64,000 nucleotides of DNA from Flaccisagitta enflata (lineage: Eukaryota > Chaetognatha > Sagittoidea > Aphragmophora). The translations under genes and the position numbers were made by a program. Of this stretch, positions 29,751 through 41,412 are shown piece by piece; the stretch's first letter is position 1, and each line of letters opens with the position of its first letter. The DNA lies in NCBI GenBank assembly GCA_965153355.1, contig OZ231127.1, positions 558,001 to 622,000 of the forward strand, read 5' to 3'. A model generated the notes under the pieces. That model was not told the DNA's origin, made no database searches, and worked only from the letters and a program-made list of their open reading frames with translations.

Positions 29751-29931
29751 TGGCAATAATTGACATCATGACATCCATCTCTAATGTTGCACTAGGATTA
29801 GACATTACTGTATTCTCCTCAATAAGTGAATTTTCTTTTGGCTTTATTGACAGTACAGAGAACGGGGGAACGAAAATGAAAAAGAGGTGAGTGTATTTTT
29901 CTTTCCCTTTGATACTTTTCTCTTTCAGAGG

Positions 29932-30146
29932 GGGCGTTTCTAGTCAGAGACAGTCGCACGCTACATTTGTTTGCTCGCACCGCTCATTCTGCTCACTTGC
30001 TCCGCATTGCTCTGCTTCGCTTCGCTCACTTTGCTTACTTTGCTCATTTGCTCTATTTACAGGCTTGCTCACTGACTTTGCTCACTTTTCTGTAAACACA
30101 TACAACAGGAACAAACGCGTTTTTCATCTGCACCAGAAACACGCCC
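29932..30146. mobile_element. TIR element family 2, copy 2
   Basis: GGGCGTTTCTAGTC at the left and CCAGAAACACGCCC at the right, with a CGCTTCGCTCACTTTGCTTA array between. A plus-strand reading frame across it is repeat-derived. Confidence 0.7.
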
Positions 30147-30289
30147 TAAAACAAGATGAAGAACAGTTGTCATTTCATTGCTTTGGGATGTGTATGTTAG
30201 ATAATCAAGATGGGATAGAGGTGAGTGGCTGTTGGGCTTGGGCAAGCACGCAGGAATAGTCTATGGAGACAGAAAAATGTGATTGGGAC

Positions 30290-31016
<727 letters not shown>

Positions 31017-31899
31017 AGTGACAAACATTATAAAAAGAGGTCTAGAGAGTAACACAACACACAGAAAATCGGGAATGAACAAAGAGTCACTCGGGGTCGC
31101 TCCAACTGTTCACTCCGCTCACTTCGCTCACTCCGCTCACTAGACTCACTCGCTTTATTTACGAGCAGGCTCCCTCACTTTCCCAGCGGGACAGCGAAAA
31201 AGAACATGAATACTCGTTATCTTCTCTCTCTCGAGAGCGGTCATCATAACATTTACAACAAGGCCAGTGATGCCTCCAGAGAAGGACCGGCAGTGGTGCA
31301 TTAAAGGGGTCATCGTATTCGCAGATTCGCCAAGAAATGAGCAGCATTTGTGGCCTTGTTGAATTTTACAAAAGTTTTCTCTTTGCGACTTGAAGTCTAT
31401 GTTTTCCTTCTATTTGCTTTTGGCTCTCGGTTATTTTTCTTTCCCCTTTTTCCCCTTTGAAACTCATTTCCTGAACCACATTCCTCATAGATGTATCTTT
31501 TTACTTTTGTCCCATATGCCTATAGAATGTATGTTTTTATCTGCGCCTCATATGCCTTTAAAATGTATATTCACATCTTTGTCCCATATTCCTTTAAAAT
31601 GTATCGTTTTATTTTTGTCTCATATGCTTTTTACTTCATATGTATGTCTCTACATAGCCACATTGGCGCCCACTTCTATGTACAAACTTCTATTCATTTT
31701 GTCCCAAAATCCTGTTTCTTTTATTGCCAACTCTCCCTTACATCACCTCATAGCTGGGATCTGTGGAATCTATGGGTTTGCTCGCTTGGTGTTGCTCGGG
31801 GTTTTGAAGACTTGTTTCGGTTTGCACGGGGCTGCTTGCAGTTGCTCGGGGTTGCTTCACACTTCACAATTGTGTTGTAAAACTTGCTCATAACAGGGG
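31017..31899. other. Non-coding region with small repeats
   Basis: 31085-31190 is a CGCTCACTCCGCTCACTT array (family 2 interior). 31256-31362 is bounded by inverted AACAAGGCC/GGCCTTGTT. 31486-31640 has four imperfect copies of a roughly 38-bp unit with CCATATGCCTTTAAAATGTA. Confidence 0.6.
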
Positions 31900-32159
31900 T
31901 GTAAATAATTGAGTCGTTTTTGATTTTCTTCCCTGCGACGCGTCGCGTCGCATTTTAAAATCTATGATATTCTTTCCCATAAGGCAGGGAAACAGTTTGG
32001 TTAAGGTTTAAATTGTATTTATGATTTGGTGCTGCCAAAAGTTACATTTTCCCCAAACTTTATTTTTTTCTTTTTCCCCCCTTTGATCTTCATCCCCATC
32101 TCCAAACCCTTTGATATCCCTCCCCCACGGGGGGGGGGGGGAGAACTTAATTATATACA
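31900..32159. mobile_element. TIR element family 1, copy 3
   Basis: TGTAAATAATTGAGT at the left and ACTTAATTATATACA at the right. The interior keeps TTTTCTTCCCTGCGACGCG, CCCCATCTCCAAACCCTTTG and the C-run/G-run hairpin. At 260 bp it is shorter than copy 1. Confidence 0.75.
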
Positions 32160-32447
32160 CGCATGGTTCATAAGCTATGTGGGGGGAAGGAGGTTACTTG
32201 ATTGTGTTTTGAACATGTTCATGAACAATGAGGGCGAGGGCGGGTGAAGGAGAAGATATGAAAGGGTGGTAAGATAAGTAAGATCACACAGGGAGAGGGT
32301 GAGTCAATTCATTGTGCAACTTGTAAATATATTTTCTAAAGAAAATTGTTTAGTTTCATTTCCAAAGAAATTGCCACTTCCTTCATCGAGATTGTTCCTT
32401 CTATTTGTATGCCATTCATATCGAAGAGCTAACAAATCGGAATATGG

Positions 32448-32940
32448 GGGCGTTTCTAGTCTAAGACAATCGCGTTTCGAACAGGCCACTCGGTCGCTCG
32501 CTATGTTCCTTCGCTCCCACCGCTCACTCCATTCACTCACTCCGCAGCGCTCTACTCCGCAATGCTTGCTTCGCTCGCTCACTCTGTTCACAGGCTTGCT
32601 CACTCACTAAGCTCACTCCCTCGTGGGACAGTTGAAATTCTTAAATGTGTGTTCACGCTGAAATCGTATTTCACAGATTGAATCGAGATTCTTGTTGTCA
32701 GTAGAAGCACACACATTGTATGTCTTTCCTTCCCACTTTTCCGCCGAGAGAAATGTAGACACAAAAGCGTTGGCCCACAACTTTCACAAATTGAATGTCG
32801 CTATGACCTGACTGTGACACAGTTGTGTCTAGACTGTGTTTAGGCTCTGACACGGCTGTGTCTGGACTGTGTTTAGGCTTTGACAAAGCCGCGTCTCATA
32901 TGTATTTTGGCTGTGACACGGCTGTATCTGGACAGTTGCA
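32448..32940. mobile_element. TIR element family 2, copy 3 (truncated) and a nearby tandem
   Basis: GGGCGTTTCTAGTCTAAGAC begins the copy. The GCTCACTC array runs to about 32625, and the right TIR is missing. At 32805-32935 three units of about 45 bp carry GACACGGCTGTGTCTGGACT. 32160-32447 holds nothing recognisable. Confidence 0.6.
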
Positions 32941-33039
32941 AAACAAGGAGTGAAGGAGATGGTCATCAGACTCACATCAAATCATTTGCCAATGGTTGTC
33001 CTCGGATTACACTTCGTCTCAAAAGAAAATGAATTAAGT

Positions 33040-33235
33040 ATCTACAGGGTCTTCAATCTCATTTGACACAAAAAGAACCTACATTGCGCAAAAACTAATT
33101 GACTTTTCAGTGTGATCTTTTTTAGTCGCGTACATGTGACTCTACATCTCACTCAGTCCGTCTGTCAATAAGTCGGTAGGTGGTCGGTAGGTCAGTCAGT
33201 GATCGGTCAGTGATCACACATTTTAAAATTATGAC
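33040..33235 (+). mobile_element. Solo fold-back arm joined to a GTCGCG-family start
   Basis: CTTCAATCTCATTTGACACA (33050-33069) and the following bases match an arm of the 27625-28369 element. It runs directly into TTTTTAGTCGCGTACATGTG at 33119, then CTCTACATCTCACTCAGTCC and a GTCGGTAGGTGG tract. Confidence 0.7.
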
Positions 33236-33239
33236 TTTT

Positions 33240-34400
33240 TAAAGTTTTTCAAGGTTTTTAGGTACTCTATAAAGGTATTTCTAGGTATAGGGTGCTAGGG
33301 TACTTTAAGGTATATGAATTATTTGGGTACTAAAGGTATTTGAATTATTTCATATATTTAGGTATAAATTATTTTAGTATTGTTGGTATAATGGGTATTT
33401 TATTTTTATTTGGAGGTATATTTGGGTATTTTGGTATTTTAGATTACTTTGTCCACTTTTTGTGGACACTGGGTATTGATTTAAGAATGTAACTTTTTAG
33501 GACAGACATTATGAAGAGTATGAGATTGTGTGTGAAGTTATGTGATATGAGGTTAGTAACATGTAACTTTCAGAGATAGTATATGGTATGTAGGTATATG
33601 GAAATATAAGTATGTAAGTATGTAAGTAAGTATGTAAGAAGTATGTATGTGTGTGTAAGTACGTAAGTATGTAAGTATGTGAGTATGTAGGTAAGTATGT
33701 AAGTATGTAAGTATGTAAGTATGTATGTAAGTATGTAATGCGTAATGGTATGTGAAATGAAAGTGTAGTATGTAAGTATGTGGTATGTAAGTATGTAAGT
33801 AAGTATGTAAGTATGTATGTAAGGGTATGTGAAGTATGTGGTTATGTGAGTAAGTATGTATTAATATAAGTAAGTATGTAAATATGTAAAGTACCTAAGT
33901 ATGTAGTATGTATGTAAGTAAGTATGTAAGTAATATGTAGTATATGAAAGTAGTATGTATGTGAAAAGTATGTGAAGTAAATAGAGTATATGGTATGTGG
34001 TAATATTAAGTGAAAATGTGTAAGTATGTAAGTCAGTATGTCAAATATGTAGGTATCATGAAAGTATGTAAGTATGTGGTAATAACAGAAAGTATGTAGT
34101 AAGTATGTAGTAAGTATGTAAGTATGTAAATATGTAAAAGTAAATTAATATGAAATATGTAAATGTATGTGTATATGTATGTATGTATGTATGTATGTAT
34201 CATGATAATATGTAGTATGTAATATGGTATGTAAGTATGCAAGTAAGTAAGTGTGTAAGTATGTAAGTATATGTATGTAAGTAAATAAATAAGTATGTGA
34301 GTAAGTAAGTATGTTTGTAAGTAAGTGTGTTAGTAAGTATGTAAGTAAGTATGTAAGTATGTGTGTAAGTATGTAAGTAATGTGAAAATATGAAATAAAA
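33240..34400. repeat. GGTATTT and (GTATGTAA)n arrays
   Basis: 33240-33480 is a loose GGGTATTT array. 33590-34385 is dominated by GTATGTAAGTATGTAAG with many indels. The same (GTATGTAA) repeat returns at 38945-39432. Confidence 0.9.
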
Positions 34401-34879
34401 TTGTGTGTGTCTTAGTGTGAGGCCTGTAAGGAAAGCTAAACACCTAGGGGCCCAGACTATCTGGGAACCAGAGGCCTGAATGATCATTAGAATGAAGAGA
34501 AAGGAAAAGAAAAAGGAAGAAAAAAGAGGAAAAAGAAGGAAAAGAAAAATAAGGACAAAAAAGAAAAAAAAAAAGAAAAAAAAGTCATGGACCCAATATG
34601 GACCTAGGCACCTGGGGCTGAAGGAATAGTATGCAAAACCGGGCCCTTAGCTGACAATTCGAAACATTCTGCTAACACTGTTAGGCATTTGTTTTCTTTT
34701 TGCTGGAACTTATGGTCAGATTGCTGAAGAGGGCAGAATAGTAATACTTCCACAGATTAAAAAACATTTCAATGTTACTACATAAGAAAATATTTGGCAT
34801 TTTTTAACCTGTTTCTTTTAACTTGCTTCTGCTTTATAAGTAATTGTTTCCTCATTTTGTTCCATCATTGCTGATTTCT

Positions 34880-35190
34880 TTTTATTGTTTCTCATGGATC
34901 AAAGTGCTCAGATCAACACTGGCAGCTAGGAGAATGCAGAGTTAGTGATATTAACACATGGTGTTGTGAAATCAGCGACATTGCTAATTCCACCAATGGC
35001 ATTTAACATAGAAAACATAGGAAAAAAATGTTTTTGCTCATTTTTTTCAAAATACGTCATCTTCAAATTTCTTCATTTTTTTCCTCAAATGTTGCCCCAA
35101 GGGTGAGGACCTTTTGGGGAAAAAAAGTTGGGATACTCCTCTTCTCAAAACATGGAAAAACAGGGATGAAATTTTTGTGTGTTAAAGTTG
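34880..35190. repeat. Left copy of a diverged inverted duplication
   Basis: The stretch with ATGGCATTTAACATAGAAAA and AAACATGGAAAAACAGGGATG is matched in reverse complement at about 38535-38790 (CATCCCTGTTTTTCCATGTTT, TTTTCTATGTTAAATGCC). The copies differ by many substitutions and small indels. Confidence 0.7.
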
Positions 35191-36181
35191 CTAATTTCAC
35201 AACCATTTGAAACCCCTTCTTTAAAAGTTGGTAATGTTGCTGAATTTACCAACTTTCAAATGTGCTAAAGTTGCTGATTTTAACAACATTTCCCACTTTT
35301 GACCCACAAATGTTGCGTAATTGCCTTTTATGGCACAATCCTGGCTATTGATGTCCAATACATGGTCACATATGGCCAACACACAGGCTGCGTACATCAT
35401 CATGCAGTATGATTGCCATTTTATATCCAACCTTTGGTATCCCATCACGTTAGTGAAGGCTTCCGTTTGACAAAAAAGGCAGAGGACAGATGGTTTGTTA
35501 TGATAATGATCAAGTTTGCTCAAATGCTAAAAAGCCATTTTCCATCAAACCAATAATTCTTGGCGTATGTGGCAGAAATTCATGGGATGTATCTAATTTA
35601 AAAAAGCGCAATAGGCAGTTGTATTGTTGTTTATTCATTTTTTTTTGCAGTGACTTGATTGAAAAACTAATGGAAAAATGTAGTTTTCATAGGCAGGGTC
35701 AAAAAGCCATCAATTTATAGGAGGATGTTGATTGTGAAGGTGAGGATAGGGCAGGGTTGGGATGTTGACGTAGCTCAGTGGTTTCATATCAAGTATAACG
35801 ACCAAATTCGCTGTGTCGGGGTTTGTCAGTGTTTGCATTCTAGGAGGTTTATATAATTGTTTATGAAAATGTGGGGTTAAAGACCTGAGAGTGTAGGAGT
35901 AGGTATGGGTGGTGACAGTGTGGGAGGCGTTGAGTGTCGATGTTCCTTTATTAGTCCTAGCTTGTGCCAAAATGACAAAAAAAAGAAAAAAAAAAGGGAT
36001 TTTCCAAGCAGTTCATGTTGTTGAGCTGTCTTAGGCTTCTATTGTCACCATTTTTGACTGTAAAAGTTTAAATCTTGGTTGCTGCGCCTTACCAGTAAGT
36101 TCAATGAAATTAAAAGGAAAGGTATGTTTCACAAACTTTGACACCACTTTTGACAACCTTCTAATTAGAGTATCAAACATA
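35191..36181. other. Unique sequence, no gene recognised
   Basis: Short ORFs on both strands without motif. No tandem or inverted structure seen apart from a recurrent phrase GTTGCTGATTT(T)AAC near 35265. Confidence 0.5.
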
Positions 36182-36960
36182 GTCACAAAAGTGTTACATG
36201 GTCAGCGGTACCCAATGCCCCCAAGTTAAAGTATTTTGGAATGAGATGTTGAGAGGGGCAGGGGCCCCGAAGGGGCCAATGACCTATGATTCCACACAGG
36301 AAGAATTTCTCCAGTTTCCATCTTCCCTCCGTGAGTGGCCTCATTTTGGTTCAGAGGTCTGATTTTGGTTCTCAGATATTTTATTTAATGTCTGAAGGTC
36401 TAATTTAGGCTCTGAAAGGGTTGATTTTGGGTCTCAGTGACCTTACTTGAGGTCTGAATGGCCTGATTTGGGGTCTAACAGGTCGCCCAAGGGTAATATA
36501 TGGTCAGCGATACCCGTTGCCCTGCTTTGCATGATTATGAATTGTAGTGAGGGGAAGCAGGGCAGCGGCCCCAAAGGGGACAAAGTCCTGTAGAACACAG
36601 GGAACTTTTGTATGTTCGTTGGTCCGTGTGTTCATTCGTTCATACCCCTTGTGCTCTCTCAGGCCAGAAATCTACCCTCTCAGGGCTGAAATCTACCCTT
36701 TCAGGCTTGAAATCTGCTTGCTCATGCCTTGAATCTGAGAGGGCAGATTTAGGGCCTGAGAGGGCCTGAGAGGGCAGATATCAGACTGGAGGCTGATTTT
36801 CCAGGCCAGGAGGCAAGATCAGCAGAAGGCAGATTAAGGCCTGAGAGGGCAGATCTGGGCCTGAGAGTAGATTTCAGCCTTGAGGGCAGATTCCCCACCA
36901 GGCCTGAGGCCGGGAGGGACGAACAGACGAGACGGATGAATAGATGGGTGAACAGTAGAG
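36182..36960. mobile_element. Composite type C/D minisatellite element
   Basis: GTCACAAAAGTGTTACATGG then TCAGCGGTACCC at the left, and GGCCCCGAAGGGGCCAATGA at about 36258. A second cap (CGCCCAAGGGTAATATATGG, CAGCGATACCCG) begins at 36484. A TCAGGCCAGAAATCTACCCT array then flips to GAGAGGGCAGATTTAGGGCC near 36735. Confidence 0.65.
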
Positions 36961-38530
36961 TCAGCTGTGTTCTTCTGGATTTTTTTTAATCACACTGGGA
37001 CAGCTATTAAGCTTGATTAAGGTCTGGTGATTTGGTCAGTACAGTAAGGTCTAAGAGGCATGATTTTAAGATTTGATATTAAGAAGCCACAATTTAAAAG
37101 CTTAGAGGTTGGACAGACTGTTGAACAGGCGGAAGCAGAAACCAGGGCTGTGTGGAATCATGGGTCATCGCTGCCCAAAAAGAAAACACCTTCAATTGCC
37201 AGTTTTTTTTTGCAGATTCCAAAAGCGGACGCGTACCGGCAAAGAGAGGCAAGAATATGAAGAGCTAAAACTCGTTTCAACGCTCTAGCGTAATGGAACT
37301 TTTCTCTAACTATAATTGCGTAGTGAAAAGTAGAGGTTACTGATAAGGGTAGAAGAACTGTTCCAATGTCTCAAAGCATCTTTTCACCCGTTCGTAGCAA
37401 ATGAAGGAAAAATATTTTGTGAATTCTTACTCTTAAACTGTGTTACATCTCGAATTTGTTGCTGTGATATTTTTTAATTTCTGTTAATGATACTGGTTTT
37501 TTAAATTCTTGTCATTGTAAGAGAATTAAACTTAATTTCGCGTGAACCTGTTATATTTGATGCAAATTAGTGGAAAAGGACTGAGCTATCGTTAGCAGGG
37601 AAAGTGGGGATAAGGTCATGAATTTTTTTTGCATGCAATTTAATGACCCAATATGTCAGTCTAACCACCTGTTGGTTGTTTTTTTGATCGTCTGGTTGTG
37701 TATCACTGCCAATGACTAAATTGGCTCATGTATCACTGCACCGGCTCACTAACGCGATTATAGGCAGTATATGATGGTCATGGGTAAGGATGTAGAAGCG
37801 CTTGACCGCTAGCATTTTGGTGGGTAGGATAGCTCCTGATATTTGAACAGCAAAATGGTAGTGGCAGAAGCAGTATGAAAATCAATTACTTCCACGTTCC
37901 TAAACATAGATCCATAGCCTCTCCTTGACACCTTGATCAAAAGCATAAGCCAAATTCAAGGAGCAACTCAAATATATGGTGCCAAAAGGTGTAGCATTTG
38001 ATCATCTATCAGTGAAGTATCTCTGGGGGAAATAAACCCGCAAAATGGGAATCAGTGGTCCAGTCAATTGTAATGCAAACCCTCGAATATGATGGATATA
38101 GCACTTATTATTTTTGTGATACCTTTAATGAAGTTAAACACTGGAAAACAAGTGACGCGGGGTCACAACATCGTTGCGGACGGTGGCAAAGAGCATCCAG
38201 CCACATCACATACCATTGACATACTACCAAAAATATCTAAAATATCGTTTTCCCTTTCACATATGCGTTACGGATCTGGATCAACAGGTGGACCAGCGGA
38301 CGGACTGGCAGACAGACGGACCAGATAAAAACATCATCATGGTTGCATGTCCACAACTAAGTCAACATCACCAAATCATGCCATTTTGCTAAAATTTATG
38401 AGTCAAAAGTGAGCAATATTCAGTACAAAATCTGGCGACTTCTTCACCTTCCAGACAGTTATTCGTCAACAACTTATTAACAACATATTTAAGAAAGAGG
38501 TTTCAGATGGTTGTGGAAAATTAACTGGCT
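36961..38530. other. Region without recognisable gene
   Basis: Only short ORFs. A GTCGCG-family trace (GGACCAGCGGACGGACTGGC and TGTCCACAACTAAGTC) lies at 38285-38365. Confidence 0.5.
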
Positions 38531-38534
38531 TTAA

Positions 38535-39432
38535 CTTCATAAATTTGTTCATCCCTGTTTTTCCATGTTTGAGGAAGGAAGTATCCTTTTTCCTAAAGGA
38601 ATTGCTCACCCTTGAGGCAACATTTAAGAAAAATGAAGAATTTAGAAGATGACGTAAGTTACCAAGAAAATGGCAAAAACATTTTTTCCTATATTTTCTA
38701 TGTTAAATGCCATTGAGTGGGGTGTAATGTGTTAATAATGTTAATATCACTATTCACATTCTCTTGGCAACTAGTATGAATTTGTTCATATTGAATGTTT
38801 AAAAGCCCTGTGGCCCTAAACAAAACTTCCAAAAACTGTGTGCTATCATCAGGCTAACATTTAGTGAAAATTGGGAAAAGAAGAATCGGGGCAGATTTTT
38901 GATTATTATAGAGATTCGTGTTCCTCTATGGCCCCCTGGTAAAAATGCGTGGTATGTGAGTATGTAGTATAGCAAGTAAGTATGTAAGTATGTAGTATGT
39001 AGGTATGTTAGTAAGTATGTAAGTATGCGACAAGTATGTGGTATATGGTCAGGTAATAGCAAAAGTATGTAAAGTGGTATGTAAGTATGTAAGTATGTAA
39101 GTATGTAAGTAGGTAATTATGTATGTATGTAGTAAGTATATGTAAAGTAATGTGGTATGTAGAGTAACTATGTAAGATATATAAATGAGGTAATAATAGT
39201 ATTATCAGTATGTCAAATATGTAAAAATTATACATGAAAGTATGTAGTATATTGGTATGTAATTAAGTGTAAATGTAAGTATGTATATAGTAATGTGTAT
39301 GTAGTATGTGAGAGTAAACTAGAATAATATGAAAGTATGGTATGTAGAGTAAGTATGTAAGTATGTAAGTAAGTATATATAAATAAGTAATATTAGGTAT
39401 GTAAGTATGTAGTATGTAAGTATGTAAGTAGA
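38535..39432. repeat. Right copy of inverted duplication, then (GTATGTAA)n
   Basis: 38535-38790 is the reverse-complement partner of 34880-35190. 38945-39432 is the GTATGTAAGTATGTAA array in the same orientation as at 33590-34385, so the array itself is not inverted. Confidence 0.7.
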
Positions 39433-39873
39433 TAAATTTACTAATACATTCTACGTTAACCTCTCGCGGTCCTCGAAGGCATTTAAGCGTGTCATTCTAG
39501 CTATGAAAGAAAAGAAGCGAGAAGAGTGTAGTTATTATGAGTAGATGAACTCAATTCGCTTCGATCGCGATCAAACTGTTTTAATGAAAAGGACTGAATT
39601 CACGATAACTTTGCTCGGCATAAAGAAAAAAAGATTCTCCCAGATCTCAGTTTCAGTTTTATCAGCCTTCAAATGGTCGATTTTCTGTCACTTGAATTTC
39701 GCTGATATCGGCTGGGTTATCTGTTAAATAGCTTATTTCAAATGTTTACGTTTTATTTGGTAATCTATCGTTCCTTTTTGTTCTGTTTATTTGTCTGTCA
39801 TCATCTGTCTGTCTGTCACTGTCTTATGCTATATTTTTCTCTTTCTCTTTTTCTTTCTCTATCTCTATCCTCT

Positions 39874-39950
<77 letters not shown>

Positions 39951-39956
39951 CATATG

Positions 39957-40004
<48 letters not shown>

Positions 40005-40844
40005 TCTCTCTCTCTATATATAAATCTCAATGTTGGATGGTTCTTTTTTAGTCATGAACCTGCAAACCTCTGCACTGCTGCCGTGTCCCAGTCGGTATGT
40101 CCCGGTAGAGTCTGATGGTCCGTCGAATCTCATCGGTCCGTCACATTTTTTTGAATTCCCAGTGGTTTTGCATTGCTGCTCCTGTCCAACCGTCCGCGAC
40201 TGGATTGCCGTGTATCCGGCCTTGTTTTATCATCGGTTATGCTTAAATTCTCCAGCACTGTTCTGTTCATTCGCACGCTACAATGGTAGTTGTGTATCCT
40301 GCCTTGTTTGTTGAACTTTTTAGTTGCGGACACGCAACTCTATATCTTGTCATCATTCTTTTCGTTTTTTGTCCGTCCGTCTGTGTACTTTAAGCAAAAA
40401 AGACTATTTTAGGGTTTAAATGTTTTTGAAAATTGTACTTAATCTCGAATGACAAATAAACAAATACAAATTGAAATTTAAAAATAGATTTGAAATGCTT
40501 CATTCAAATTGTTATCTTCTCCGTCTTCTCTTTCGTTTTCTTCTTTTTTTTGAAATTCTCTTTCTTGGTTTTCTCTGAGATTAAAATGTAATGGAGATTA
40601 ACCGAAAATTAACCAAAAATTAACTTGAAATAACCAGAAATATGGAGTAAATCAAAAATTCACTAAAAAATGATTAAATTACCAGTGAATCACTGCGATT
40701 TTTTCTTCTCCTGCCCCTTCTTCTTTTGCGTGTTCTGCCCATTGTTGAACTGTTTTGATTATGGGACTTTGCGTACAATTCTCTTTTTAATGTTGCAAGT
40801 TCTATGTCCTTGTCTACACTAGGATATGAAACCATTTTAGTACC
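39433..40844. other. Microsatellites and GTCGCG-family fragments left of the virus-like block
   Basis: (TA)n spans 39877-39948 and 39963-40001. A subtype A copy spans about 40047-40220 and a second start (AGTTGCGGACACGCAACT, 40322-40339) follows. 40570-40690 is rich in AATTAACC, a motif shared with introns of the capsid gene. No terminal inverted repeat of the element was found here. Confidence 0.6.
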
Positions 40845-41348
40845 TTAGATATGAAAATGACGTTTTACAGTGTTAACCATACCGCGTTCATTTGTTGAGA
40901 CGGTGTTACACAAAATAATTCTTTTAAGTTTCATGAAATTAGAAAATGATAACTTGGTGCTTTTTAACAATGCCCACAGTACTAAAAACCCACACACATT
41001 CGTGGTTAATTTTTGAAATTTGGTATCAAAAGAATGTAACATCAGTGAATTATTAATACAAAAAGTAATAATAGCGTGTATAACGTCGGGATGTGAAACA
41101 TGGACTTCGTTGAGTGGATCAATTAAAACGCATTGACTTTTAAAGGTTAATAACAGCATCCAATGTTGATAAGCATACAAAATGATAGCATTTTTTTTTG
41201 TTTTCGGGAGTATTATTGATTTTAAGTTATTAAAATCAATAATATTCTTCCCGTTGTTTGTTATCTTGAAACATAATTTACAGTTTTTTAGAATGTTGAA
41301 TAAATCTTTTCCTGATAATCGGTAAGCCGGACTTTTGAAAGATAGCAT
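40845..41348 (-). CDS. Adenain-type cysteine protease (Polinton/Maverick maturation protease)
   Basis: A 167-residue protein read from the ATG at 41348. An upstream in-frame ATG would add only a repetitive Lys/Gln/Thr-rich segment encoded by an AACACAAAA minisatellite, so I prefer this start. Visible catalytic-type residues are His62 in HW, Asp77 in LIDP, Gln112 and Cys119 in NVCGF. The Gln-to-Cys spacing of seven is the adenovirus protease spacing, and the H-D/E-Q-C order matches. The family cleaves capsid precursor proteins during virion maturation. The protein is somewhat shorter than adenain (about 200). It lies 64 nt downstream of the capsid gene, same strand, which is typical of Polinton gene blocks. 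No intron is seen. Confidence 0.82.
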   Translation of the reverse strand: MLSFKSPAYRLSGKDLFNILKNCKLCFKITNNGKNIIDFNNLKSIILPKTKKNAIILYAYQHWMLLLTFKSQCVLIDPLNEVHVSHPDVIHAIITFCINNSLMLHSFDTKFQKLTTNVCGFLVLWALLKSTKLSFSNFMKLKRIILCNTVSTNERGMVNTVKRHFHI

Positions 41349-41412
41349 TGTGTTTGGTTTTCTGTTTTGTGTTTTGTGTTTTGTGTTTTGTGTTTTGTGT
41401 TTTGTTTTGTGG

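Noticed and set aside
31390-31893. 167-codon hydrophobic ORF
   Set aside because: Much of it comes from a 38-bp tandem repeat, and no splice or domain evidence supports it.
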